This document shows positions 19,357 to 29,983 of a stretch of 52,839 bases of DNA, one piece after another (positions within the stretch are counted from its first letter, which is position 1; the number at the start of each line of letters is the position of its first letter). The notes under the pieces are model-generated. The model worked only from the letters and a program-made list of their open reading frames with translations. It was not told where the DNA came from and searched no databases. The position numbers and the translations under genes were made by a program. Origin of the DNA: Nitrosomonas oligotropha (GTDB lineage: Bacteria; Pseudomonadota; Gammaproteobacteria; Burkholderiales; Nitrosomonadaceae). The DNA is taken from NCBI RefSeq assembly GCF_009833085.1, contig NZ_QRBZ01000017.1, positions 1 to 52,839 on the forward strand, given 5' to 3'.

Positions 19357-21543
19357 ATGATGCTTAATTTTTCCTTACGCCACAAAACCCCGGTTATTCT
19401 GCAAACCGAAGCAGCGGAGTGCGGTTTGGCGTGCTTGGCCATGATTGCCAGTTATCATGGCCACCGCATCGATCTGGCGACTTTGCGGACACGCTATCCC
19501 ATCTCGTTACGCGGATCGACACTCGCCGATTTGATGAAAATTGCCGGTCAGCTCAAACTCACTCCCCGTCCGCTGCGGCTGGATCTTGACCATTTGCCGG
19601 AACTGAAGCTGCCTTGCGTTCTGCATTGGGATTTCAGTCATTTTGTGGTATTGACCCGCGTTCAAGGAAACCGCGTGACACTGCACGATCCGGCCGCCGG
19701 TGAACGTGAATTGGTGTTAGCGGAGTTCTCCAAGCATTTCACCGGGGTTGCGTTGGAGCTGATGCCTACCAATGAATTCACAGCGCGCGACGATACACGC
19801 AAAGTAAAACTGACCACGCTGATCGGCCGTCTGCAAGGATTGGGCGGGACGGTTACCCAGATTCTGGTGCTCGCACTGGTATTGCAGCTTTTTGCCATCC
19901 TGGCGCCTTTCTATATGCAATGGATAGTCGATCAGGCGCTGGTGGCGCAAGATTATGATCTCATCACCGTGCTGGGAATTGGATTTCTGTTGTTCGCCGT
20001 GGTGCAAGCGGGTGTGACGGCATTGCGAGCCTGGGTGCTGATGGTGCTTGGAACAACGCTCAATTTGCAGATGATCACGAACCTGTTCCGTCATTTGATC
20101 CGCCTGCCCATGAGCTGGTTTGACAAGCGTCACGTCGGCGATATCGTGTCGCGTTTCGATTCGCTCAATGTCATACAACGCACCCTGACGACCGGATTTC
20201 TGGAAGCATTGATCGACGGCGTGATGGCCATGGTCACGCTCGGCATGATGCTTTTTTACAGTATCAAACTGGCATTGATCGCGCTGATTGCCGCCACGGT
20301 TTATGCCTTGCTGCGGTTTGCGTTGTACCGTCCGTTTCGTCTTGCCACGGAAGAGCATATTGTCCGCAGCGCCAAACAGCAAAGTCATTTTCTTGAGACC
20401 ATCCGCGGCATGCAGAGCATTAAACTGCACGCGCATGAATCGTCGCGCACGGCGGCGTGGCAAAACCTGACGGTCGATCAGTTCAATGCCGGTATCCGCA
20501 CCCAGCGCCTGGGCATTTTGTACCAAGGACTCAATGGCCTGCTGTTTGGCGTGGAGAATGTCATTACCATTTGGTTCGGCGCCATGCTGGTGTTGGATAC
20601 CGCGAACGGCAGCGGTTTTTCGATCGGAATGCTGTTTGCTTTCATCGCCTATAAAACGCAATTCGTGCAGCGCGTCGCAGGCTTGATTGAAAAAGGCCTG
20701 GAATTGCGCATGCTGGGGTTGCACACGGAACGTGCCGGTGACATTGCACTGACGCCCCCGGAACCACCTGATGAATCGGCAAGTATCACGGCAGCGCCGC
20801 TCGCCGGCCGGATCGAAGTGAAACATCTGGTTTTCCGTCATGCGGAAACCGATCCGCTGGTGCTGCACGATGTCAGCTTCACTATCCAACCGGGTGAGTC
20901 GGTTGCCATCGTGGGTCCGTCGGGGTGTGGTAAAACGACCTTGGTTAAACTGATGCTGGGATTGTTGCAGCCGAGCGGCGGCAGTATCGAAGTGGACGGC
21001 GTTCCGCTGGGCCTTTTTGGGGTTGAACGGTACCGCAATGCGGTTGCTAGCGTGATGCAGGACGATCAGCTTTTCGCCGGTTCCATCGCGGAAAACATTT
21101 GCTTTTTTACTCCGCAAGCGGACTACGGGCGTATCGAAGCAAGCGCGCGGCTGGCGGCGATCCACGACGACATTACCGCCATGCCGATGCAATACAATAC
21201 ATTAGTCGGCGATATGGGTGCGGTATTGTCGGGCGGGCAGAAACAGCGGCTATTACTGGCCCGGGCGCTTTACCGCCAGCCCAGCATTCTTTTTCTTGAC
21301 GAAGCCACCAGCCATCTCGATATCGCGCGTGAGCACAGCGTCAACGAAGCGATCCGTGCGCTGAAACTGACGCGCATCATCGTTGCGCATCGCCCCGAAA
21401 CGATTGCCAGCGCGGATAGGGTGATTGTGATTGAGGGCGGAAAAATTATCAGCGATGCGCCCAGCCAAACATCGGCGCAGATACTGGAACTCGACTCTGT
21501 GGCGCATTCCCCGGCAGAGCGACCGGTTGCCGTTGCAGGTTAA
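19357..21543 (+). CDS. C39 peptidase-containing ABC exporter (CvaB-like)
   Basis: A 728-residue exporter with three parts. The N-terminal C39 peptidase has the catalytic Cys22 in TEAAECGLACLAM, then the His of HWDFSHFVVL and the Asp of LHDPAAG, so it should be active. The middle is a six-helix ABC membrane domain. The ATPase has Walker A GPSGCGKTT, signature LSGGQKQR and Walker B ILFLDEA. It is expected to cut the precursor after Gly31-Gly32 and pump the core out through the adaptor and a TolC channel. The AAAGGA site supports a start at 19357 or 19360. It is the last gene of the operon and meets folK tail to tail. Confidence 0.92.
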   Translation: MMLNFSLRHKTPVILQTEAAECGLACLAMIASYHGHRIDLATLRTRYPISLRGSTLADLMKIAGQLKLTPRPLRLDLDHLPELKLPCVLHWDFSHFVVLTRVQGNRVTLHDPAAGERELVLAEFSKHFTGVALELMPTNEFTARDDTRKVKLTTLIGRLQGLGGTVTQILVLALVLQLFAILAPFYMQWIVDQALVAQDYDLITVLGIGFLLFAVVQAGVTALRAWVLMVLGTTLNLQMITNLFRHLIRLPMSWFDKRHVGDIVSRFDSLNVIQRTLTTGFLEALIDGVMAMVTLGMMLFYSIKLALIALIAATVYALLRFALYRPFRLATEEHIVRSAKQQSHFLETIRGMQSIKLHAHESSRTAAWQNLTVDQFNAGIRTQRLGILYQGLNGLLFGVENVITIWFGAMLVLDTANGSGFSIGMLFAFIAYKTQFVQRVAGLIEKGLELRMLGLHTERAGDIALTPPEPPDESASITAAPLAGRIEVKHLVFRHAETDPLVLHDVSFTIQPGESVAIVGPSGCGKTTLVKLMLGLLQPSGGSIEVDGVPLGLFGVERYRNAVASVMQDDQLFAGSIAENICFFTPQADYGRIEASARLAAIHDDITAMPMQYNTLVGDMGAVLSGGQKQRLLLARALYRQPSILFLDEATSHLDIAREHSVNEAIRALKLTRIIVAHRPETIASADRVIVIEGGKIISDAPSQTSAQILELDSVAHSPAERPVAVAG

Positions 21544-21551
21544 CAGCCGGG

Positions 21552-22052
21552 TTAGGGCGATTCCTTTATTTGTTCCAGTTTTTGTTCGTGACACGCTGCA
21601 AGTAGCGGCGCAATGGGTCCATGACCCGGAATGTCGCAATCCGGTGCAATCTCAAACAGCGGTCTTAACACAAAAGCGCGTTGCGTCATGCGCGGGTGAG
21701 GGATGGTCAGATTGGCATCCTGGTATTGCAGCGCATCGTACAACAGAACGTCGAGATCAAGCGTTCGCGGTGCGTTGAGCGATTCGCGTATGCGCCCGTG
21801 GCGCTGCTCGATGGCTAGCAAAGCAGTGAGCAGATCGTGCGGCGCAAGCTGGGTTTCAATCCAGGTCACCGCGTTGATAAAGTCAGGCTGATCCAGCCTT
21901 CCCACCGGAGCGCTTCGATACAGCGATGAGCAGCTGATCAAGCGGGTGCCGGGCAGCCGTTTCAATTCGTCAAAGGCCTGTTGAATCTGAAGAACAGGGT
22001 TTTCCAGATTGCTGCCCAAAGCGATAAAGGCGTGGCTCGGTTTTTTATGCAT
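21552..22052 (-). CDS. folK: 6-hydroxymethyl-7,8-dihydropterin pyrophosphokinase
   Basis: A 166-residue HPPK that transfers pyrophosphate from ATP to the pterin in folate synthesis. The N-terminal ALGSNLENP and the signature RTLDLDVLLYD with metal-binding Asp residues are intact, and IPHPRMTQRAFVLRPL is the next conserved block. It follows pcnB by 12 bases, giving the pcnB-folK pair seen in many proteobacteria. Its end is only 8 bases from the end of the convergent exporter gene. Confidence 0.95.
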   Translation of the reverse strand: MHKKPSHAFIALGSNLENPVLQIQQAFDELKRLPGTRLISCSSLYRSAPVGRLDQPDFINAVTWIETQLAPHDLLTALLAIEQRHGRIRESLNAPRTLDLDVLLYDALQYQDANLTIPHPRMTQRAFVLRPLFEIAPDCDIPGHGPIAPLLAACHEQKLEQIKESP

Positions 22053-22064
22053 GAATGGCGTGGA

Positions 22065-23453
22065 TTAAGAGCTTTCCTGGTCAGCTGCGCTGTCCGTCGG
22101 AGCAGCGGAACCGGACGAAGATTTTTTGCGGCTGCGTCTTTTCCGGGGCTTTTTACCGGATGTTTGCTTGGGCAGCATTTTTTCCCGTTCTTCGCTATCC
22201 ACGGCCAGGAAAGCTTTCCACCATTCGCCCAATTCCGCGTCCAATTCACCGCTTTCGCAGCGCAGTTGCATGAAATCGTAAGCGGCGCGAAAACGTGGAT
22301 GGGCGAGTAAACGGAACGGTTTGCGTCCGCTACGCGCCTCGAAGCGTGGTTGCATCGACCAAATTTCCTGTATCACCGCGTCAAAACGGCGGGGAATCGC
22401 CAGATTCTTGTGTTGCCGCGCAAGAATCTGGTCCATCGCCTTAAATAAAGCGGGCATCGGTTTTTCGCCGGATGTTTTCAGGGAGTTCCAGTTTGCCAGC
22501 ACTTCGTGCCACAACAATATGGCAAATAGAAATCCGGGTGACACGGGTTTGTTTTGCCGGATCCGCTCGTCGGTATTTTTCAGCGCGATGGTGATAAAAC
22601 GTTCACCGAGGGGTTGTTCCAGAATCACATCGAGCATCGGCAGAAGACCGTGGTGCAACCCGCGTGCGCGCAATTCGACCACGCAAGACAACGAGTGTCC
22701 CGACAGTAACAGCTTGAGCATTTCATCAAACAAGCGCGATGGCGGAACATTTTGCAGCAATGGCGCCAGATCGCCGATCGGTTTGGCGGTTTCCGCGTCG
22801 ATTTGCATATCCAGCTTCGACCCTAACCGCACCGCGCGCAACATACGTACCGGATCTTCGCGGAAACGCTGCTCCGGATCCCCGATAATGCGCAGTTTTT
22901 TGGCTTTAATATCTTCGTAACCGTTCAGGTAATCCAGAATCTCTTCTTTGATAGGATCGTAAAACAGCGCATTGACGGTGAAATCGCGGCGTACCGCATC
23001 TTCTTCCTGGCTGCCGAAAACATTATCCTGCAACAGGCGGCCATGCTGGTCGGTTAACGGGACTGCTGCGGAATCTTCCTCATCGTCCGGCGATGGTCCG
23101 CGGAAAGTCGACACTTCGACCGTTTCCGCGCCGCACATCACATGAACCAGGCGAAAACGCCGCCCGATGATGCGTGAACGGCGGAACAGCTTGTGGATTT
23201 CTTCCGGGGTTGCGCTGGTTGCAATATCGAAATCTTTCGGTGTCAATCCCAGCAGCAAGTCACGCACCGCGCCTCCGACGATATAAGCGGAAAACCCGCC
23301 CTGTTGCAGAGTGGTGGCGACTTTTAATGCGCACGGATTAATCTGGTTACGCCGGATGCCGTGGCGCTTGTGGGGAATGATACTCAGCGTTGCGATCGAT
23401 CCGGCGGCGGGCGCTTTACGGCTGAATACCTTGCGGAGAAATTTACCGATCAT
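22065..23453 (-). CDS. pcnB: Poly(A) polymerase I
   Basis: A 462-residue class II nucleotidyltransferase. Conserved motifs are GGAVRDLLLG, the catalytic DFD in PKDFDIATSATPEEI and RRDFTVNALFYD. RNA-binding domains follow, and the C-terminal tail is strongly basic (KKPRKRRSRKKSSSG), typical of PcnB rather than CCA-adding enzyme. It adds 3' poly(A) tails that speed RNA decay. It is upstream of folK and downstream of the RNase P RNA gene on the same strand. Confidence 0.93.
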   Translation of the reverse strand: MIGKFLRKVFSRKAPAAGSIATLSIIPHKRHGIRRNQINPCALKVATTLQQGGFSAYIVGGAVRDLLLGLTPKDFDIATSATPEEIHKLFRRSRIIGRRFRLVHVMCGAETVEVSTFRGPSPDDEEDSAAVPLTDQHGRLLQDNVFGSQEEDAVRRDFTVNALFYDPIKEEILDYLNGYEDIKAKKLRIIGDPEQRFREDPVRMLRAVRLGSKLDMQIDAETAKPIGDLAPLLQNVPPSRLFDEMLKLLLSGHSLSCVVELRARGLHHGLLPMLDVILEQPLGERFITIALKNTDERIRQNKPVSPGFLFAILLWHEVLANWNSLKTSGEKPMPALFKAMDQILARQHKNLAIPRRFDAVIQEIWSMQPRFEARSGRKPFRLLAHPRFRAAYDFMQLRCESGELDAELGEWWKAFLAVDSEEREKMLPKQTSGKKPRKRRSRKKSSSGSAAPTDSAADQESS

Positions 23454-23533
23454 TGCTAAACGTAAAGTATCAAGCGCTCATTGTGTTTTTGCATGGTGGC
23501 TACAATTCAATTCGGGTCAATTCCATTAAAATT

Positions 23534-23834
23534 TTGTGAAGCCAGCCGGTAAGCCGGGTTCTGTCGTGGACAGTCATTCCTCTAGACACACGGTTACCCG
23601 TGCATTCAAGCAACCTACCCGCAGGCTCTGCGAGCAACATCATCGCCTGCCTATTTGGTCTTGCTCCGGATGGAGGTTACCGCGTTTCACCGTAACTGAA
23701 TACGCTCGTCTCTGTGGCCCTATTCCTCGCCTCACGGCGGACGGCCGTTAACCGTCATCCTGCTCTATGGAGCCCGGACTTTCCTCCCCCTGCGCTCAAA
23801 AAGAACAACAGGCGGCGACTGTCTGGCCAGCTTC
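23534..23834 (-). ncRNA. rnpB: RNase P RNA
   Basis: The minus strand starts GAAGCTGGCCAGACAGTCGC, almost the same as the start of E. coli M1 RNA. It contains the hallmark GAGGAAAGTCCGGGCTCC (complement of 23769-23786) and ends ACAGAACCCGGCTTACCGG followed by CTGGCTTCACA, the universal 3' region. About 301 nt. It is the catalytic subunit of RNase P, which trims tRNA 5' ends. Small reading frames across this stretch are not genes. Confidence 0.97.
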
Positions 23835-23841
23835 GGCGGCT

Positions 23842-23850
23842 ATTCTATCA
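23842..23850 (-). promoter_or_regulatory. Extended -10 promoter of rnpB
   Basis: On the minus strand TGATAGAAT is an extended -10 element (TG-A-TAGAAT). It sits 8 bases before the predicted RNA 5' end at 23834, as expected for a sigma-70 start. The -35 is weak. Confidence 0.6.
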
Positions 23851-23881
23851 CTTGCTGGATTGGCCGTTGGAAGATTGTCCG

Positions 23882-25231
23882 TTACTTGATCAGCATGGCG
23901 TTAATTTGTATTAACGTATCCTCGTCCAATTCACCGGCTTCCGCGCTCAGGCGCAAGCGGGACATCAGGTAGCTGTGGTAGGCCTTGGCCAGATCGCGCT
24001 TGGCGGCATACAGTTGCTGCTGGGCATTGAGTACGTCGACTTCGGTTCTAACCCCGACTTGCTGGCCGAGTATGGTCGAATCCAGCTGGCTTTGGCTCGA
24101 AACCAAGGCTTGCTTGAGCGCTTTGACCTGGGCAATACCGTTGGTGACGTTCAGATACTGCTGACGCGTTTGTATCGTGATGTTGCGCCGGGTGTTTTCC
24201 AGATCGTGCAATGCCTTATTTTGCAGCGCCATTGCCTCGCGTACTTGTGATTGCACCGAAAAGCCCTGGAATAAGGGGACATTGAGCTGTAAACCGATGG
24301 ATTGCGAGGTGAGATCGATACCGCGTCCGGTAATCGCCGCGCCGACGCCGATTTGATTGCTGTATTGCGCGACCAGATCCAAGGTCGGGTAGTGTTGCGC
24401 CCAGATTCTTTTTACGTTTTGATGCGCCGATTCATACGCAGCCTGCTGCGCTTTCAAGGTAAAGTTTTTTTCTTCCGCGGTGCGCACCCATTCATCCATG
24501 CTGCCGTATTTCAAAGTGGCCAGGTTGTTGGCGATTTCCCTGGCGCCGGAGAGATTCTCCGGAAGACGGTCAATAATGCCTTGCAACGCGCGCTTTTTGA
24601 TTTCCAATGCATTGCGCGCGGCGATTTCCTGCGACAGTGTCAAGTCATAACGCGCTTGCGCTTCATTGGTATCGACGATGGTCGAAACGCCGACTTCAAA
24701 GTTACGCTTGGCTTGTTCGAGTTGTCTCAGGATGGCATTTTTCTGCGTCTCGTTGACTTCGACGTCGATTTGCGCGTCCAGTACGTCGAAATACGCTTGC
24801 GCTACGCGCAAAATGAGGTCTTGCCCGGCAGTGATGAATTGTGACTCCGCTTTGCTGACTTCGATTTTTGCCTGCTGGTAGATGACGATATTTTGCATGC
24901 GGAAAATCGGTTGCGTTGCCGAGATCGTAATCCCGCCGCTTTGGACGATATTGGCGCCGGGATTGATGGCCAGCCCGGTTGTCGAATTGACGATTTTGCC
25001 GGCATCAACTTCCTGCACCTGGCGCGTGCCCGACAAGGTGATGTTCGGTAAAAAACCGGCCCTGCCTTGCGGGATTTTTTCCTGAGCCGCTTCATAGGAG
25101 GCTCGCGCAGACTTGAACTGGGCGTCTTGTGTCAATGCTTCCTGATAGATATTCATCAGGTCGGCGGCTTGCAGCGGGGCGTGCGATAGCATCCCGATGC
25201 AACCAGCCCAAACGAAAGGCATAAATTTCAT
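23882..25231 (-). CDS. tolC: TolC-family outer-membrane channel
   Basis: A 449-residue outer-membrane efflux protein with a Sec signal (cleavage near PLQAADL). It has the duplicated TolC pattern: two long helical hairpin regions with short barrel strands, for example ANIVQSGGITISATQPIF and LTSQSIGLQLNVPLFQGFS. There is no lipobox, so it is TolC rather than NodT type. I chose the start at 25231 (MKFMPFVW), with GGAA 7 bases upstream, over an ATG 15 bases earlier. pcm lies upstream, an arrangement common in proteobacteria. It is a plausible outer-membrane partner for the RiPP exporter, which has no channel gene of its own. Confidence 0.92.
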   Translation of the reverse strand: MKFMPFVWAGCIGMLSHAPLQAADLMNIYQEALTQDAQFKSARASYEAAQEKIPQGRAGFLPNITLSGTRQVQEVDAGKIVNSTTGLAINPGANIVQSGGITISATQPIFRMQNIVIYQQAKIEVSKAESQFITAGQDLILRVAQAYFDVLDAQIDVEVNETQKNAILRQLEQAKRNFEVGVSTIVDTNEAQARYDLTLSQEIAARNALEIKKRALQGIIDRLPENLSGAREIANNLATLKYGSMDEWVRTAEEKNFTLKAQQAAYESAHQNVKRIWAQHYPTLDLVAQYSNQIGVGAAITGRGIDLTSQSIGLQLNVPLFQGFSVQSQVREAMALQNKALHDLENTRRNITIQTRQQYLNVTNGIAQVKALKQALVSSQSQLDSTILGQQVGVRTEVDVLNAQQQLYAAKRDLAKAYHSYLMSRLRLSAEAGELDEDTLIQINAMLIK

Positions 25232-25319
25232 AGCGATTTCCGGCAATTGCCCGGAGCCGGTGATACTTCAGCTATAGGTTGATTGCTGTGGCCAATGACG
25301 CGGGTAATTGCTTTGATAC

Positions 25320-25973
25320 TCAAAAGCTGAACCTTGCGGGTTGCTGGGCATTCACAAGCGTTGCCGTGCTGGTTTCGAACAATTGGGTAGTGGTGAATTC
25401 ACCGGGAGCCACGCAGGTAATCAATAATGCTTCCATGACGGGATCTTCGCCGACAATCGCAAACAAACGCCCGCCGGGATTCAGGCTGTTTTGAAAAGCA
25501 GCCGGTAAAACCGGGGTCGATGCGGTCAACACAATTACATCGTACGGTTCATGCTTGGGCCAGCCGCGCGCGGCATCGCCCAGTTCGACGGTGACATTGG
25601 TGATGTTGTGCGCTTTCAGATTGTTTTCCGCCATCGCTTTCAGTTCGGGTATGATTTCGACGCTGTACACATGCGCGCCTCTGTCCGCCAGTAGCGCCGT
25701 CATGTAGCCGCTGCCGCTGCCCACTTCGAGAATTTTATCCGTCTTCTGGACGTGAAGTTCCTGCAGAATGCGCGCTTCCATTTTTGGGGTCAGCATGACT
25801 TGGCCGTAACCGAGCGGAATTTCCATATCGACAAAAGCGGCGGCACGATTGTCCGCCGGTACGAATTCTTCGCGTTTTACTTTGTACAGCAGATCCAGCA
25901 CGTTATCGTCCAATACATACCAGGTGCGGATTTGCTGCGCTACCATGTTAAAGCGGGTTTGTTCAAGGTCCAT
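25320..25973 (-). CDS. pcm: Protein-L-isoaspartate O-methyltransferase family protein
   Basis: A 217-residue class I methyltransferase. The N-terminus (MVAQQIRTWYVLDDNVLDLL), substrate region FVDMEIPLGYGQVMLTPKM and SAM-binding motif ILEVGSGSGYMTALLA fit the Pcm family. Pcm starts repair of isoaspartyl residues in damaged proteins. The canonical G(Q/H)TIS(Q/A)P segment is replaced by GYGQVMLTPK, which is seen in the Pcm group encoded next to tolC, so the true substrate may differ. It is upstream of tolC across 88 bases. Confidence 0.85.
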   Translation of the reverse strand: MDLEQTRFNMVAQQIRTWYVLDDNVLDLLYKVKREEFVPADNRAAAFVDMEIPLGYGQVMLTPKMEARILQELHVQKTDKILEVGSGSGYMTALLADRGAHVYSVEIIPELKAMAENNLKAHNITNVTVELGDAARGWPKHEPYDVIVLTASTPVLPAAFQNSLNPGGRLFAIVGEDPVMEALLITCVAPGEFTTTQLFETSTATLVNAQQPARFSF

Positions 25974-26042
25974 TTCTATTCCGTATTCTTAAATTGACAT
26001 AAGGCTTGCAATTATTTCACATTTCCATTAGCTTCACAGCAT

Positions 26043-28075
<2,033 letters not shown>

Positions 28076-28108
28076 TTTTTAATTTATGAAGGCATCACAA
28101 TAACGCTT

Positions 28109-28933
28109 ATGGATTTAGCCTTATTGCTAAAAGCGTTGATCCTGGGCGTTGTTGAGGGATTGACCGAGTTCCTGCCGGTTTCATCGACCGGCCATTTGAT
28201 TCTGATTGGCGATTTGCTCGATTTCAACGACGAACGCGCCAAGGTGTTCACCATTGCGATTCAGTTGGGCGCCATTTTGGCGGTTTGCTGGGAATACCGC
28301 GCTAAGGTGATCGACGTGGTTCGCGGCATAGGCCGTAGTGCATCCGCGAACCGCTTCGTCATCAACCTGTTGATTGCATTCCTGCCGGCTGCGGTAATGG
28401 GTTTGTTGTTCATCAAAATCATTAAGTTCTATTTGTTTCACCCCATTCCGGTGGCTACCGCTTTGATTGTCGGTGGCTTACTGATTTTATGGGCGGAACG
28501 CAGGGAGCATGTGGTCGAAGTCGAGCAAGTCGACGATATGGATTGGAAACATGCGCTGAAGATCGGCCTGGCGCAATGTCTGGCGTTGATTCCGGGTACT
28601 TCGCGCTCGGGCGCTACGATCATCGGCGGCCTGTTTTTCGGTTTGTCGCGTAAAGCCGCGGCCGAGTTTTCTTTTTTCCTGGCGATTCCCACCATGTTCG
28701 CCGCTACTTTTTACGATTTATTCAAGAACCGCGAATTGCTCGATGGGAACGATTTAGGGCTGATCGCGGCGGGCTTTGTCGCGGCCTTTTTAAGCGCTTT
28801 AGTTGCCGTGCGCGGTTTGCTGCGTTTCGTCAGCAATCACGACTTCACCATTTTTGCCTGGTACCGGATCGTGTTTGGTATCGTGATTCTGGTCACGGCG
28901 TATACCGGCGTGATCGGCTGGTCGGAGATGTGA
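28109..28933 (+). CDS. uppP: Undecaprenyl-diphosphatase
   Basis: A 274-residue membrane protein of the BacA/UppP family. It dephosphorylates undecaprenyl pyrophosphate to recycle the lipid carrier for peptidoglycan. Both conserved blocks are present: [18 protein letters not shown] (catalytic Glu residues and the PVSSTGH motif) and [15 protein letters not shown]. Multiple hydrophobic helices cover the whole length. It starts 33 bases after thiC and may share its transcript, though no functional link is known. Confidence 0.97.
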   Translation: MDLALLLKALILGVVEGLTEFLPVSSTGHLILIGDLLDFNDERAKVFTIAIQLGAILAVCWEYRAKVIDVVRGIGRSASANRFVINLLIAFLPAAVMGLLFIKIIKFYLFHPIPVATALIVGGLLILWAERREHVVEVEQVDDMDWKHALKIGLAQCLALIPGTSRSGATIIGGLFFGLSRKAAAEFSFFLAIPTMFAATFYDLFKNRELLDGNDLGLIAAGFVAAFLSALVAVRGLLRFVSNHDFTIFAWYRIVFGIVILVTAYTGVIGWSEM

Positions 28934-29062
28934 GTAAAAATTCATTCTTAAAACTAGCCGGTTAAATTCTTTTTTCCTCTCATCGAGCACTGGCCTGGCG
29001 ATGTGGAAATCACCGGACAATTCGTTTGACGGCCTATTTGTCTTTCAGTACATTGGTTCATG

Positions 29063-29080
29063 GGAAAAAATGTTTTTTCC
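29063..29080 (+). repeat. AT-type inverted repeat before the CHRD gene
   Basis: A perfect 8-bp inverted repeat, GGAAAAAA-TG-TTTTTTCC, ends 21 bases before the start codon. TATAAC follows immediately (29081-29086) and then the GGAGGG ribosome binding site. It could be an operator or a 5' UTR hairpin. Confidence 0.35.
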
Positions 29081-29101
29081 TATAACTTGGAGGGACAAAT
29101 C

Positions 29102-29701
29102 ATGAATATCAATAAATTACTCTTAGGCTGCTTTATTTTTATCAGCGCAACACTACCGGTTGCTGCGCACGAGGCGAAATACGCCGCACCTTTGCTGGGA
29201 AGCAGCGAAGTGCCCGCGAGCGGCTCGCCTGCTACCGGCTCGGTGCTGGTTACGATCGATTTTGACTTGGTGACGATGCGTATTGAAGCCAATTTCAGCG
29301 GTCTGCTGGGAAATGTGACAGCGGCGCATATCCATTGCTGCACGGCTCCGGGATCCAATGTGGGCGTTGCAACCCAGCTGCCATCCTTTACCGGTTTTCC
29401 TTTGGGCGTGACCGCAGGGACCTATGATCACACCTTCGATATGGCGATAGCTTCCAGCTACAACCCGACTTTTATCACCAACCACGGCGGCACCGTCAGT
29501 TCGGCATTCAACGATCTGGTACTCGGTCTTGATGCCGGAAAGGCTTATTTGAACCTTCACACGAATTTGTTCCCGGGAGGCGAGATACGAGGATTGTTAA
29601 GTCCGGTGCCGGAACCTGAAAGCTATGCGCTATTGCTGGCCGGTCTTGGAGTTTTAACACTGTTCACGCGCCGTAACAAGCGTGAAACTGCTCACGTTTG
29701 A
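29102..29701 (+). CDS. CHRD-domain PEP-CTERM protein
   Basis: A 199-residue exported protein. It has a signal peptide (MNINKLLLGCFIFISATLPVA, seen as a hydrophobic run ending PVAAHEA). A CHRD (chordin-like) domain spans about residues 24-165 with GSSEVPASGSPATGS, AAHIHCC and AYLNLHTNLFPGGEIRG. The C-terminal PEP-CTERM sorting signal has VPEPESYALLLAGLG followed by basic residues. Exosortase would cut at the PEP motif; that enzyme is not in the window. The start at 29102 follows GGAGGG; an upstream ATG at 29060 lacks a site and would break the signal peptide. The function of CHRD domains in bacteria is unclear. Confidence 0.88.
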   Translation: MNINKLLLGCFIFISATLPVAAHEAKYAAPLLGSSEVPASGSPATGSVLVTIDFDLVTMRIEANFSGLLGNVTAAHIHCCTAPGSNVGVATQLPSFTGFPLGVTAGTYDHTFDMAIASSYNPTFITNHGGTVSSAFNDLVLGLDAGKAYLNLHTNLFPGGEIRGLLSPVPEPESYALLLAGLGVLTLFTRRNKRETAHV

Positions 29702-29983
29702 GCGGTTTTTAACTGAAGCCAATTCGGCTTTTCGTTGCTTAATAGAAAAAAGCTACCCAAATCTAGTACAAACATACTAGTAAACTAGGCAGATTGTACA
29801 TTGCGTAAAATGGCTCCTGCCGATATTGTCATTAAGCATTGGTTATTTATTACTATTTTTAATGAAACAAATGTCCGGGGCATCTTGTGAATTGTTAGCA
29901 CAAGGGAGATTTTATTTTACGTGGATGGAATCTAAAGCAGGATTCGTCCGAATTGGATCAAAATAATAAGAAGGAATAATAAT
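29702..29983. other. Intergenic region between the two PEP-CTERM genes
   Basis: No gene is seen in these 282 bases. There is a CTTGTG-N9-CACAAG inverted repeat (29884-29889 with 29899-29904) and a partly paired repeat GGAtgGAATC/GATTCgTCC (29923-29949) near the next gene. Either could be a regulator site; neither matches a site I can name. Confidence 0.3.

Noticed and set aside
19717..21192. A 491-codon open frame on the minus strand opposite the RiPP exporter
   Set aside because: It is antisense to a clear peptidase-ABC exporter and shows Arg/His/Gln-rich shadow composition.
23536..23914. Small plus-strand open frames across the RNase P RNA
   Set aside because: The stretch is a structured RNA on the other strand; the frames have no ribosome binding sites or homologous pattern.
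28950..28985. T-run after uppP as an intrinsic terminator
   Set aside because: There is a T-run, but no convincing hairpin precedes it.
29761..29790. CTAGT/ACTAG repeats in the gap between the PEP-CTERM genes
   Set aside because: They are only 5 bases long and occur by chance in AT-rich sequence.
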